Below are positions 1 to 12,385 of a DNA stretch of 64,000 bases, piece by piece. Location of the stretch: contig OY720344.1 of NCBI GenBank assembly GCA_963082975.1, forward strand, positions 90,396,107 through 90,460,106, read 5' to 3'. The stretch's first letter is position 1. Each line of letters starts with the position of its first letter. The notes below the pieces were generated by a model. The model worked only from the letters and a program-made list of their open reading frames with translations. It was not told where the DNA came from and made no database searches. Both the position numbers and the translations under genes were made by a program. The DNA comes from Labia minor. Lineage: Eukaryota > Arthropoda > Insecta > Dermaptera > Spongiphoridae.

Positions 1-253
1 ATGTAATTGATATGTAAAATTTAAATTACAATCAATAAATTTCATTCAAATAAGGACAATTGATATATTTAATATTTCATTTTTTTTCTAAAAATTTTTA
101 AAACTCAGCAGATCACAAACTATGTTTGATTAGATAGCACTTTCATCATGTATGATTGTATTTTCAAAAAAAAATAAAATAAAATTTTCTAACATATTTG
201 ATGATATTATATTTACTGTTTATTTAATTTTGATGTGAAGGAAAAGATAAAAA

Positions 254-576
254 TACAGGGTGTCCCAAAATGAAAGACAGATTTCACTTTCGTCTGCTCT
301 TTCATTTTGGGACAATCCAGACAAATAGAAAATAACTGTACGTTTAATCAAGATTTAATTGAATTTTAATATGTGTCCAGCTAAGCTTTATCAATTTATT
401 TTAATTTCATCAAGATATATATATTTTCAATTAAAATTAATTTTATATAATTTATATTATTTATAAAATATTAAAAAAATTTACAAAGAAGATTTAATTA
501 AATATTTTCTTTATAAGTCCCAAATGAAAGAGCAGATTTCAATTTCGTCTGTTCTTTCATTTTGGGACACCCTGTA
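254..576. mobile_element. Tc1/mariner-type MITE
   Basis: The two ends carry inverted CAGGGTGTCCCAAAATGAAA-type termini, and both are flanked by TA (254-255 and 575-576), the target duplication of Tc1/mariner elements. Each terminal region is itself a hairpin (about 262-312 and 517-567), so every end reads as a small palindrome. There is no transposase, so this is a non-autonomous copy. The family assignment rests on the TA duplication and the terminus; the boundaries are seen directly. Confidence 0.75.
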
Positions 577-1662
577 TAATAAAATAATTAAACCCATCGT
601 AATTATTTTTTTTCTACTTAATAAGCCAAAAAATTTTGAAAATGGGAAATTATAATTTTTTTTAAAAATATTTACCTTATGAATTTTTTTCCCAATTGAA
701 AATATAATTCAAGATAGGTATGTCCTTAAATTTGTCAACATTACCATACCCTACATTCAATCTCATTTTAAGGTACCGAGTTTAATTTATATTTTTCGGG
801 ATGGATGATTCTTCAATTAAAATTAACATCCACTTCATGCTTATCTTGTTGAAAATGATATATATATAAGTATATTCTGATTAATTTAGAATTGGATCAC
901 TCACCCTCAGAGAGTCGGGTGCCGTATCCCCTTTAACTCAGTGAAAATTTTCAATAACTCAATTACTTCTCTTGTCAATCATGATCGAAAGCCAATGATC
1001 GATTATTTAAAAAAAGAATTTCAAGTCTCTCACTTCTCTTTAACCAAAAGATGATTTATGAAGCTACTCTTTTTTTTCTTTTCTTTTTTATTTATTGAAT
1101 TAATTGAAATTGAAATGCAATGACTTTCCTACTCTTCATTGATAGCTATTGATTGGAAAAGAGATCTTAGCGCAGATGTCGAAAATGCGGAATCGATCAT
1201 TATTGACTGTGGCCTCCCTTTATTGTTTCTTTATTGACAATGATAAACGATGTCACTTCTGTTACTTGATTTAATTCAATTGTTTAATAATTGCTGGTTC
1301 ATTTAGGGGAGGAACTGTATACACTCAATAATCTAAATTAAAGAATATAATCAGTTTTTATTAATTTTTTTTTAAGAGTAATAACTGAAATTTCACGTAA
1401 TCAAATATCTTATCTTATTATATACTGTACCTGCAATATTGGTATTCTATTTTAAATATTATACAATTTTTTTTTTCAAATTCAAGTTTTAAGAATCGAT
1501 GTTCAGATTTATCTAATTTATGATAACAATAATTTTAAGTTTAATTTATTAATTAAAGTAATTAATACTATATGTGATCTAAATCATAAGACAACAATAT
1601 ATATATATTTATTTGACTATTATACATGTTTATATAAATTATTATAAACAATTTATTTAGAT
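577..1662. other. AT-rich intergenic DNA, no gene seen
   Basis: There is no credible reading frame, RNA gene or GC-rich island. The stretch consists of poly-A/T runs and short TA repeats. Confidence 0.5.
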
Positions 1663-1968
1663 CAGGGATGAGCAATACGCGGCCCACTACACATAATAGT
1701 ACAATATCATTTTATCCTAAATTTTTTGCGGGCTACTTGAGTTTAAACATTAAGTTAAATGTATATTATAATAATTGCTATAACAATGAAACGATGTTTT
1801 GAGAGTTTCAAAGAGAATTGTATTATGTATTAAGTATATATTATGTGAATTGTTCATTAAAGACTTAAAAATTAATCATTTATTTATTAAGTTGTTTTTT
1901 TGTCTACGGCCCGCCAAGAAATGTGGAACTTTCTTTTGGCCCTTTGATAAAATTAGTTACTCACCCCG
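1663..1968. mobile_element. hAT-type MITE with 8-bp target duplication
   Basis: The element starts CAGGGATGAGCAA and ends TTACTCACCCCG, imperfect terminal inverted repeats typical of hAT elements. It is flanked on both sides by the identical 8-mer ATTTAGAT (1655-1662 and 1969-1976), the target duplication length of hAT. Subterminal GCGGCCC and GCGGGC/GGCCCG blocks break the AT-rich background. At 306 bp with no open frame it is non-autonomous. Confidence 0.88.
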
Positions 1969-2489
1969 ATTTAGATAATTTTTATTATTTTAAAATGCTA
2001 ATTAAATGATAACTTTATTTTAATTTAATAATATTAAATTAATTAAAATGATACTTGTTGGGATAAATAAATATTTGATTGATAGGTGTATTGAAATAAA
2101 AATTAAATATATATTTTGATTTTTTTGGAATTGCTAGAATTAATATTTTTTTAATTCCATTTTCGATAGGTTATTTGAACAGAAGTGAACAACGCATGAA
2201 CATTGCGTGTATATTATTCATATAATTATGTTATATTCAGTGTATTATTACATTTTTATATTCTTTTTAGCACAGATGGTATGGTATATTTTTATTTTTT
2301 TAAAACTCTTAGGATTTAATATATTTTTCGTTTTTCTTGTATAATTTAATAATTAATTTATAATTTAATCAAAATATTTATTATTGTTGTTTTAGATTAT
2401 CCTATATAGATTTTTAATTTTAAATTCATTCTTTGTTTTCACTAAAGTGGTTTCTGAAGAATATTTGAATTATATTTCGTTGAGTGGAG

Positions 2490-2960
2490 ATTAATTTCTA
2501 ACCCCTCTAGGTTGTTTCTATTTGACAAGAAAATATAACTCTCCCTAAAATTTTCAAAGTTTGAATTATGTGATGGTCAGTGCAGTTGTCATAAACAAAC
2601 ACCCAATAATATTCGTCATCGCTTTTCCTTCTGCGTAACTCTAAATACAATGGTTTGCAATTAGATGCATCTGTGTTCAATGACCAAGTGACCATTGACC
2701 ATTGGTCAAGTGCATCTGGACAACCTCTCACTCCCCTCCTAAAGTGCCCATCTTGAAAATTAATTGACTTAGGTCATTTTGCGTTATGAAAATTAGAGTG
2801 GCTTACTGTATAAACGTTCAGTGGGGTGGGTGACGCCCCAAATCTGATTGTAATATCAATCGTATGGAAGTCATTTCAATGTTATGGTAAGTGACCATAG
2901 GCTCTTCCCCTACCATATCACCCTCTATGATTCAACACAATTCAGAGTAAAAGGATAATC
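2490..2960. promoter_or_regulatory. GC-elevated block with clustered nuclear-receptor half-sites
   Basis: This block is more GC-rich and complex than its flanks. TGACCA occurs at 2681, 2689 and 2696, and the inverse TGGTCA at 2703, giving gaps of 2, 1 and 1 bases, as in nuclear-receptor response elements. No exon with good splice sites was found, and the open frames here are short and unlike any family I know. An enhancer is the likeliest reading; that is inference. Confidence 0.35.
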
Positions 2961-3125
2961 TAATTTTCGAAATTGATTCTAAAAATAATTACGTTTCTCT
3001 CTATAATTGAACTTTCTTCCCCTATACTATAATAAAATTCTATACAAAATATTTCATCAACGTAAAAAAATAATGATTATGTTTTGTATTAATTTATCTC
3101 TCATACTCCAATATTTATTTGACTA

Positions 3126-3263
3126 ATCTTTAGCCAGAGATAGTATTGCGCGCTGGTTTAAAAAATATAATTTATTAATTTTAATTTATAATTTAATTAA
3201 TTAAATTAATTATGTTAATTAATACAATTCAAATTTGTGAGATAGTCGAGTGGAGACACTCCA
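3126..3263. mobile_element. Helentron-like element, internally deleted copy
   Basis: The left end has GCCAGAGATAGTATTGCG and the right end has GAGATAGTCGAGTGGAGAC followed by ACTCC, matching the two ends of the full copies at 25.3 and 31.1 kb, but the whole middle (microsatellite and core) is missing. The 3' stem-loop GAGTG-GAGA-CACTC lies at 3248-3261. It is the shortest member in the window. Confidence 0.7.
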
Positions 3264-5330
3264 TATTTTTAACTAAATATAACTTTAATTTCGAATTATA
3301 ATGATTAATTACTATTCATAATTTAATATGAAGTGATATAATTTTTATAAATTATCTTAATCTGACAAAAATTATTATTAGAATTAATTATATTTATTTA
3401 TTGTTTACGTCACAATTTAAAATAAATAATATTAAAAATAAACAAAATTTATTGACTTCGTAAATGTGAGATGGTAAATAACAAAAATTAGTACTAGAAT
3501 TAATTATATATATAATATTGCTTACGTCACAATTTAAAATAAATAGTATTAAAAATAAACAAAATATATCGTCATCGTAAATATGAGATGATAAATAATA
3601 AAAAAATAAATTATTATAAAACTAAAATTATTTGTGTCAATAATTTTTTTTATAATATTATGTATCACAAATTAAATTGAACAGTGCCGGATTAAGGAAT
3701 TTTCTTTATAATAAATTAAACTCGATTTCAATTTTTAGTTTGAGAAAAAGTCAGTAATTTTTCGTTGTTTTTTGTTAAATAATTCATTTAAATATCCGTT
3801 CTTATCGTCTGTAACAAGATATTTTTTCTATAATCTGCCTTCTCCTGTATAAATATGTATAGTGAGAAGGAAAGTCAAAGAGCGTAATGCATTTCTCAAC
3901 AGCATTAATATATGAATCAAAATTAAACAAATTAATTTTTAAATCCATAAAAAACATAAAACTGTCAATCATTTAAAATTAAATTGGTATTAAAAACCAA
4001 TTCCTTTAATTATGATTTATAAGTTAATTGAGAAATGCACCGCCCTAAACTGGTGTTTTTTTTTCGTCACTGTATATACATACCCATCGAGACTCAGGTT
4101 AATTGGAATTCCGGATAATGGAATCTCGGATAAGGAAGAGCCTATTGTAGTTTAAAAATTAATAATAAAGTAAAATTTTTTAGTGACATACTCAAAAAAC
4201 ATTTGAAAAAATTATATTTAAAATTATTAATATAGATAATAAAATATTTATAAATTTATTCAATGTTAATTTTTATGAAAGATAAGAATTTTTTTAAATA
4301 GACAAAAAGAAGGTCCTCGCTTCCATTAATAGATTTCATTTAAATCCAATTAGTAGACCTATCCAAATGTATATAAAAATTTAATCTTAAGCATATTTCG
4401 AAAATCAATATCAACAGAAGATCATTAAAACATTTAATTAATAGTTTGATAATTAGCATTTGAATGGCTTTTTTTCTTAATTATAAAAATATTTTTCAAC
4501 TAAAAAAAAATTCTAAAGAAAGAAGAATAGGAAGGTATAATCAAGATAAAGAAATTTATGCCCGGTGGCGATAGGAGCTCGCACCACGTCTTTTGATTCT
4601 TAAGTAGAAGTGATTTTACCTGCCTTCAAGACAGGTCCTGACCTGTATCTTTTGCTCCAGAATCTTTCTGGAATGATGTAAACATTTTCAAAAAAACCTC
4701 ACGGATCTTCATAAAGAAATCATTCTCTTCAACTATTCTTATTCTTGACTTGACTAATAATCTTAAAAGGGCGTTTGGTATATTTATTGCCAATTGTGCA
4801 ACCAAAACGTTAAAGACCTTTTACCTGCCTATGATCATGTCTAGACTTGCATCCCACCCTCTATGAGATGACAGCCTCCGTCAGAGCAGCATCCATTGAG
4901 AATAGATAGAGATTCTGGTCCAAGAATTTGCCATACTATAAAGTGGCTTTATAAATTATTATCTTGAAAAACGTTTCACCCCTCAACAAGCACCCTACTT
5001 ACATCTGGCATATTATTTTGTTCGGTAATCTATTGATACCTTTTAAGAGGTCAACCAATGCCTTGTGATTGAATAATCATCTAGAAGGCATCATCAAGAA
5101 ATAACATCCTTGATCATGGTTATTAGGTGTTTTCAACCGAAGGCGATGAAAAGAAAAAGGAAGAAAAAGGAAAAATTATAAATAAAATTATATGTATATC
5201 AAAATATATGTAATTAGTGACTTGATTTGTAAAGATTGTTTTATTTTATAAAGGATTTGAAAAATATTTCTTTTATTTTTTGATTTTTTCTTCAGGATGA
5301 GTATTTCTTTTCAAATTTAGGTAATTATAT
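3264..5330. other. Intergenic DNA, no gene seen
   Basis: Mostly AT-rich. At 4096-4140 there is a degenerate stretch with ATTCCGGATAATGG and TCTCGGATAAGG repeats resembling a DNA-transposon end. A GC-elevated block at about 4555-5125 contains several CAGGT/ACCTG motifs (for example ACCTGCC and GACAGGTCC) but no recognisable exon. Confidence 0.4.
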
Positions 5331-5841
5331 AAACTGGTCATCCTCTCATTGATTTGGATAAAACTTTACCAGTGGATTCCTTTTTTAATTCCAAATAAAC
5401 TTTTCTTTTTTTCTTACTTGTGGATATCTTCTAGTTTATGAAATAAAAATTATTAAAATTTGCATATAAATCCTTTGATATTCAATTTAGCTACCATGTT
5501 TTATTAATTTGACCATCAGAGGGCTCCACTAATTCTCTTGTTTATTTTCAGTTTGGATTAGATATAGAAAAATTAATTAAATAATTTTCCTATATTCAAA
5601 ACGAACAGAAAAAATCGAAAATTAGAAATAAGTGAATAATTATTGAATTAGTCAATAAAACATTACTTAATGACATCATATTTCGAGGTTCATAATAAGC
5701 TAAATCGGGAAAACTTTAAACCTTTTTATCTCATAAACTATAAGCGACCTGCAAATATTGCATAAGACAAGTTTATTTGATATTAAAAATAAACCCGCTG
5801 GTAAAGTTTTATCCAAATCCTTGACAGGATGACCAGTTTAT
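5331..5841. mobile_element. Foldback MITE, diverged copy
   Basis: The termini AAACTGGTCATCCT and AGGATGACCAGTTT are inverted, followed inside by GGATAAAACTTTACCAGTGG and its inverse near 5795-5815. The internal sequence matches the inner part of the 824-bp palindrome at 47.8-48.7 kb (shared ATTATTAAAATTTGCATATAAA and a GACCATCAGAGGGCTC-like core). There is no coding capacity. Confidence 0.6.
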
Positions 5842-6719
5842 AATATATAATTTCCAAATTTACCAATTTTATTTAAAAAAACAATTTCTTAAATAACTAT
5901 ATATATAATATATTTATATATAATATTTTATTTAATAAAAAATAAATATTTTTTCTTTTAAGATTTTAATTTTGTAGAAAAATAAAAAATAATAGCTATT
6001 TTTTTGCTTTTACTAAATAGAAAATTGGAGAATTATCTTACATATTTTTAATTATACTATATTATGAATATTTTTTTTTTTATAAATTTATGTCTTCACA
6101 TAAACAAATTTCATAACTATTTAATAGCTTTCAATCGCATCTGTTGATTAAAATATAAAATAAAAATAAATAAGTGAGAATCGTAAATCTCTCTCTTATG
6201 GGATATTTCCCAATTTCAATACTCATTGTAAAATAAATCAATTATTTTATTTCTAATATTTAACAGATATATAATTAATCTGTTATTTCCTTAATCTTTA
6301 TTATTTATTTATTTTATTTTTTTAAAAAAGATATAAATAAACGGCTCTTCTGATTATTCTTTTCAACTGACATGAATATTCGTTAAGTTTTCCTAAGTTA
6401 TTTATTTATTTATTTATTTATTTACTATCATGATACTATTCATTCATTCATTTGATTATTTTTTAGAAGCAAAATCTCAAAATGAACAGTTGTAATATTT
6501 ATACAGAAATTTTCATTTTAAAGATTATTATCTTGTTCACAATAAAAAAATATACTAAATACAGTTGATATTTTTATTCTTTATGAATATCTATTAGTCA
6601 AGGTATTCTAAAACTTTTGGATAAATTTGAATATTATTTAGTATGTATGAAATGTTATTTCCTTCAATATTTCTTATAAAATAACGCCCTTCACGATAAA
6701 ACAATGCCTTAGCAAAGTT

Positions 6720-6980
6720 CATGATTGAATCAGATAGATCACCTACGCAGCCTTGGTGCATGCCAGAACCTGCTCCAGCCCTCCTATTTTCCATTTCAGG
6801 TCAAAGGCCGCCTGCAGGTGGTAACGCAACCCTCTTGCTTTTCTTCTATTGAAAAAATTCAACCCCAAGATCGACCACCGTTCTTTGCAACAGCAAAGAA
6901 AGGTATCCAGTTGCAAAATAACATTTTTCATTCCCCCGTAAGAAAACTCAAACTAGCTAAACATGCCGGATCCAATAAAT
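6720..6980. other. GC-elevated block, possible regulatory element
   Basis: Open frames of 60-85 codons cover this block on both strands, but none shows codon bias, a domain or convincing splice signals. It holds a proneural-type E-box GCAGGTG (6814-6820) and AGGTCAAAGG (6799-6808), close to a DR1 nuclear-receptor site. A regulatory element is more likely than an exon. Confidence 0.25.
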
Positions 6981-7311
6981 AACCAATTCCATTTGTTCCT
7001 TTATATATACCAAGTAAGAACGTATAAATACAAGTAAATGGTTTATATATTTTTTTTTAAATCATTTGGAAAAAAATAAATTGAAAAGAAATAATTATTT
7101 ACAATTCTAGTATTTTTTTTTCTTGAAAATGAAGAATCAGGTGCCGAGAGATGTTCAAAATAAATAAAAAAAAAAAGAAAAATTAAAATTTTTCAATATT
7201 TAAAAATCATAAATTAATAATATAAAGTTACAAATAAGGACTTAAATAAATTAATGTTTAAATTAATTACAATAATACTTATGTAATTACAAACGCTTAA
7301 ATATATCTTTT

Positions 7312-7684
7312 AGAGATACCTAGTATTGCGATCATGTGTGTGTATGTGTATCTAGACAAGATTACGCAAAAACGGTTTGAGCTAAAGAATAATGAAATTT
7401 GGTACATGGTCATTATTCAAAATTCGTAGTTTTCTATCAACTTTTTAGAAATGTAGCTCATTCGGAAGAAGACCATTGCTACCACGTTTTCATTTTTCCC
7501 CCCTAAACTGACCGTAAAAATAAACATATATGTTTGATAGTTTTTCACATGAGTATAAAACTGCTATATATAGAATTTCAGCTTGATTGAAGTGCTGAAA
7601 GTACCGGAATTAATTTTTTAACACGTTGACTGACAATCACGCGCCAGCACCTGACCTGGTGCCATCAACAAAGAGCCAAACACG
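7312..7684. mobile_element. Helentron-like element, 3'-truncated copy
   Basis: It aligns with the copies at 25.3 and 31.1 kb from TAGTATTGCGATCATG through GATTACGCAAAAACGGTTTG to CATCAACAAAGAGCCAAACA. The short TG-rich microsatellite is at the same place. The 3' stem-loop and terminal repeat are absent, so the copy is truncated. Confidence 0.75.
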
Positions 7685-9084
7685 AGTTTTTACTTGGCAG
7701 AATGTTTGTATATATATATATATAATTAATTTCTTCACTCACGTAAAGAAAAATTGTTTTTATTTATAATATGACTTAATATGGGGTTTTATCTACTCCT
7801 AATTAATTAAAAATCTAATACATTGGTTATGTTTACATTATTATAGTGTACAAAGTGATTTGAGTTTAAACTTAAATTTTATTTTTAAATAATGCAATTT
7901 TTACTTTTCGAGCAACGTGAATAAATTGCAGTTTGAAATATTTCAACCATTCTTTCGTTATAAGGTCATAAGGATTGAATTTTTATGAACATGTTTGGCC
8001 GATTGAATTTAAATTTAAAAAGTAGGCAATTGCAAATATATAAAATATTAATTTTCGCTGGGAGAGGGGGCAAAAATGAACAATGAATACAAACGAAAAT
8101 CTAGGTTTCTTTTTTATTTATATATTTTTTTTTTTACATTATAATAGGTATTTTTTATCTTTTCTGATTTATTTTATTCAACGATTTCAAGGGTTTTGCA
8201 TCTTTTCTCTTATATACTCTTTTACAGATGTATTATAAATTTCCAAAACCACTTGCCAAAAAGAACTAAATGGATTTTATTAAAAAATAATTTATGTTAT
8301 TTTTAAAAATATCTAATTCTTGTAAATGGTAAAAAAAATTATCCTAAAGCGAGGAGAAATAACTCAGTGACTTTAACTCCCACTCCCTATGACATATGAT
8401 ATAAAAAACATATAATATTTCACCAATTATTATTTTAATTTTATTCAAATTATTTTAAAATATCAATCTTCTGTGTATGCATTACCAATTAATTCCCATA
8501 TGGTCAAATGAAAATATATGTAGATATCTTATAAAATGCACTTTCTCTTTTATATATATATATTCTAAACAAATATCAAAAATGCAATTTATAAATATTC
8601 CATGTATGTATCTTAACAAATGCCAACTGCTATTTATTTCATCAATAGCAAAAGAGAGTTGGTTTGAGCGTGTTCTGCTCTGATTTATATTTTTACCTCC
8701 TTTGAAACAGGCCAGCATGTTATTTCAAAGACATCGATGTTAAAATGTCATCAATTTACCAAATGGAAAATGTATGTTAGGTAAAAGGAGGGAACCAAAT
8801 TATAAGCATCTTTTTATACCCTCTTTCTTTAAGTTACCTTTTTTTTGTTGCGTTTTGGTGAGCTATTTATCTTGAGTTGCAGATGCATCTTTCCTTTCTG
8901 TCTCGCCCCCGCTTGGCTGCCCTTTTCATCTACTCCCCCATTCCTTCTAATCATTTCAAGATTAGGGTGACTCAGTCCTTTAACTGCCAGACAAACCACC
9001 TTTTCATAACCTTCATTCCAAGCACAGTTAAATAATCTATTACATTTTTTTTCCCTTTCATTGAAATCTTTATTCTTTTCTTTT

Positions 9085-9087
9085 ATT

Positions 9088-9118
<31 letters not shown>

Positions 9119-9138
9119 TTATTTTTATTATTATTATG
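9085..9138. repeat. (TTA)n microsatellite
   Basis: A run of TTA/ATT trinucleotides interrupted by TTTT. It is a simple repeat in intergenic DNA between the GC-elevated stretch near 8.84-8.99 kb and the Bearded-like gene. Confidence 0.8.
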
Positions 9139-9751
9139 GTCTTCTCAGTGAGATAATTATTTCAATCGACTGAACTTTTGAGTCATTTAATTTCTTCCGC
9201 GATTCAATTACCTAATCTTGATTATTCTCATCGGAAATTGAACTTCCAAAACTCACACCAATGGATGCAAAAAGAGAGGTAAAAAAAAATGATTCATCTA
9301 TTGTATATTTATGCATTAATTTCATGATGAGAAAAAAAAATTTATGAATGTTTTTATTAATTATTTATATTTCATTCGAGCAAGGATTATGCTAAAAAAG
9401 ATTGCTTAATTAAACTTGAAATCTGCTGAGAAATTTATCTGTCTACCCCAGATATGTTATAAACATGTAAATATTTATAGAGATATATTGGTAATTAGAT
9501 TTTTATTCTCACAGAGTGAACAGAACTAGTTTAAATTACTGTGAAAGTTCAACCGCCCAGCCCATTAAATCTTTCCCGAGAAAGTTTTTTTTTTATTTTA
9601 TTATAAGTAAGGGAATATAATATGATAGAGAGTGAGTGTGTGTGAGAGAGTAAGAGAAAAAATAAGGTAATTTTTTAAAAATAGGTTTTTTTTAAAAAAA
9701 TAAATAAAATTCAAATTTAGTTTTTAGAAAAAATATCAATATATATAGTAG

Positions 9752-9757
9752 TTTATT
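9752..9757 (-). terminator. Putative polyadenylation signal of the Bearded-like gene
   Basis: AATAAA on the minus strand lies about 325 nt after the TGA stop of the Bearded-like gene. It gives a 3' UTR that includes the Brd-box and both K-boxes. In such AT-rich DNA this hexamer is common, so the choice is tentative. Confidence 0.3.
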
Positions 9758-9906
9758 TGAATGTGTTTTTATAAAATATTAAAAAAAATGTATAATATTT
9801 AATTATTTTTATATATATATATATGTGTATATATAAAAATTATTATTATTTTTTTTTGTTTTACAATAGATATATATATATATATAAAAATATGAACTAT
9901 TTGAAT

Positions 9907-9955
9907 ATCACAGATAAAAAAGCTAAAGCTAAGATTGAGATCGTGAGTCATCACA
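9907..9955 (-). promoter_or_regulatory. K-box / Brd-box / K-box cluster in 3' UTR
   Basis: Read on the minus strand, TGTGAT (K-box) occurs at 9950-9955 and 9907-9912, with AGCTTTA (Brd-box) between them at 9924-9930. These hexamer and heptamer motifs are known seed targets of Notch-pathway microRNAs in Drosophila Bearded and E(spl) 3' UTRs. TGTGAT also occurs in the 5' leader of this gene, so the K-box alone is weak; the Brd-box flanked by two K-boxes is more telling. Confidence 0.5.
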
Positions 9956-10080
9956 CATGGAGCAAATGGTCAGAGTTTATATGTATATGTGTGGAAGAAT
10001 AGAAGGCGACCGACAGGTGGTCGAAGAAGTCCTCCTCTGCATTCCTGAGGAGCCTCCCTCCTCCAACACCGCGTCCCTCT

Positions 10081-10423
10081 TCACATCGCTTGTAATTTCT
10101 TCCGTTCAGCTTCCATTTTTTGTTGTTGCTCCGCTCGCCTCTCCAGCAATTGATTTAATAAATTATCAATATCCTCGATATTGTCTAAATGGTCCAGCTC
10201 GTCGACCCAAGTGGCAAGTGTCGACTGGCTGCCCGTTTGACGACCGGAATCCATCGATTGAAAAGAAGCAGTTGAACTCGAGGAGGAGGACGTTGGTCGT
10301 TTGAATGCCTAAGAAAAAGAGAGAAAAAACACATTCCAGTTAGAAAAATTCAATCCAATCATTTATTCCTTTTTTTAATATATATATAATTTATTTAACT
10401 GATTTATTTTAGTTATTAATTTT

Positions 10424-10460
<37 letters not shown>

Positions 10461-10620
10461 TTAATAATTTAATATATATATATATATAGATATATATATT
10501 TATATGTATATAATAAATCAGAAATGGGAAAAAAATAAAAAAAATAAATAATAAAACAATACTCACTTTAGCGAATCTTTTGCTGGTGCGTGAAATGTAT
10601 CGTGCCAATTTGAATGCCAT
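10081..10620 (-). CDS. Small basic protein, Bearded-family candidate (two exons)
   Basis: Two exons on the minus strand: 10620-10567 (18 codons from ATG) and 10308-10081 (75 codons plus TGA), joined in phase 0 across a 258-nt intron with a GTGAGT donor and a TTTTTCTTAG acceptor. The 93-residue product begins MAFKLARYISRTSKRFAK and continues AFKR: Leu, Ile, Phe and Tyr alternate with Lys/Arg, an amphipathic basic helix. A Ser/Thr-rich linker follows (about residues 23-46), then an acidic segment DELDHLDNIEDIDNLLNQLL (51-70), then a charged, Gln-rich C-terminal helix. Bearded proteins are small, with a basic amphipathic N-terminal helix; those in Drosophila lack introns. A TATA box lies upstream, and Brd/K boxes follow the stop. 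The gene model is well supported; the family assignment is inference from architecture and UTR motifs. Confidence 0.7.
10309..10566 (-). other. Intron of the Bearded-like gene
   Basis: Donor GTGAGTATTG at the 10566 side and acceptor TCTTAG at the 10309 side. The intron is mostly (TA)n microsatellite at about 10430-10507. The pairing is supported by phase 0 and the continuing basic helix on both sides. Confidence 0.65.
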
Positions 10621-10785
10621 TTTGATTGAAGTATATGAAGTATAGGTATGTGTCAAAACCAAACACCAATAATAATCACAAATAATCACTGCACAGTCAC
10701 AAGCGGATCACAAAAATATCCACAACACCACACTGTTAGTATGGAGGTCAGACAGAGAATGTAGAAGCTCCAGGCATCACCGGCC

Positions 10786-10793
10786 CTTATATA
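10786..10793 (-). promoter_or_regulatory. TATA box of the Bearded-like gene
   Basis: On the minus strand GCTATATAAGGGCC sits about 170 nt before the ATG in a locally GC-richer block. This is a canonical TATA element and predicts a start near 10755-10765 with a leader of about 140 nt. No Su(H) match is visible in the 150 bp just upstream. Confidence 0.6.
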
Positions 10794-10944
10794 GCAACTC
10801 CTGGAAGGAGGGGAGGGCGCAAGCACAGACCGTGAAGGAAGGGGCTGGAACGAGCCTGACACACGACTGACATATTCACATTCATACACATACGCACACA
10901 CACTAAAAAAAATCGAGACAGGAATATATTTGATAGTCACTAAT

Positions 10945-12050
10945 CCAATTCATTAAGTGAGTTGATCTCATTTACTCCAAAATCAAATTTAATTATATAT
11001 ATATAAAATATTTAAATCTATTTTGTTAGAATATTAAATCATCATATATCGTTTTAAATAGATATTGATATAATTTTAAAATTAAATAATTATTTGTTTA
11101 TTTTTTTTTTTAAATTACCGATGTAAGTTGAATTGGTAAATAAAATCAATTTGTTTAGTATATTACAGTATTATACAACTAGAAATAAATTTATTACTTA
11201 CTTTTTTACTATAATTAATCGAATTTTATAATTTTGAATAGTATATACCTAATCAAAAATTGATTAAATAACTATTTCAAAAATTATTATTAATATTAGG
11301 TTTATTGTAAAATATATATATATTAAATTTAAGTCACCCATTCAATAATTATTCAATCTTTTTATAATATTATAAATTTAATATTAATAAGGATTTATAT
11401 TTAAAATTATAAATTTTAATATTTTTCTGAAATTATTTTTTAAGTATTTTACTATATATTACTGTTTTAGTTAAAATATAATTAACTTTTCAATATATAT
11501 ATATAATTGATTAAATATATATATATATATTATATAGTATATAAAGATCTTAAAGATAATAAACAATAATTTTGTAATATAAAATTTTATAAAATATATT
11601 TTAAAAGATCAAATCAAAAATTATATATATTAAATTTAATAAATCTAGTAGGATAATATTAATTTTAAATGATATTTATTATTATTGTTATTATTGTCTG
11701 TTAAATGAATATATTTTTTTAATATTATTTAAGTAAATTTTGTATGTTAAGTATGTATTGAAGTTTGATTGAACAATTATATATTTATTTGGCGAAAAAT
11801 TGCTTTAGATTGTTCAATTCATTCTTGTTGGTAGTGATTAATCATGTCAAACTTTTTTTTTTATTCCTCAAAGATTATTTTATGTTAGGATGATTAAATG
11901 TATGATAAAGAAAGAGAGAGAGAGAGATAAAGCGAGTCTATTTCTTAAATATGGAAATGTGATCGTTCTTTAAGTAAATTTTCTTCCCTATCCCATTCTA
12001 TCAATCCATTCATTGAATTGTGTTGGATAGATATTCTGATTGACTTGCAA
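10945..12050. other. AT-rich intergenic DNA, no gene seen
   Basis: It holds short (TA)n runs and an (AG)n run near 11910-11930, with no credible reading frame. Confidence 0.5.
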
Positions 12051-12059
12051 GTGTTGATG

Positions 12060-12385
12060 TATGTGTAGAGGAACATGTGCGCTTGTATATGTGTGCATGT
12101 GTGCGTGTATGTGTGTGAGCACGTGTGGCAGATGTGCGCTAAAGCGTGGGACCCAAGAGCCTCAAGCTCTTCCCAGAGTCGGAACCCTTGGTTGAGCGCT
12201 CACCCCCTTGAGGGGTATCAAAGTTCCTACAAAACAACTGCGTGGGGGCGGTGATCCAAGTGGCGTGGAATGGCAGGTAAGGAACGCGTTACTCGCGAGC
12301 TAAACACCACGTGGCCGACACGTGACCGATGCCGCATTTTATCATTTTTCTGGAAATTCCTTGTACCCAGACCAGTCGCAATTAC
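12060..12385. promoter_or_regulatory. GC-rich island with three CACGTG boxes
   Basis: After a TG-rich microsatellite, this block carries CACGTG at 12120-12125, 12308-12313 and 12319-12324. The last two start 11 bp apart. CACGTG is bound by Hes/Hey repressors and by Myc/MITF-type bHLH proteins. The block lies about 1.3 kb upstream of the Bearded-like gene, on the promoter side. No exon is recognisable, so a regulatory role is inferred from composition and motif density. Confidence 0.45.

Noticed and set aside
6594-6982. Open frames of 62-85 codons on both strands
   Set aside because: No codon bias, domain or splice context; more likely a non-coding element.
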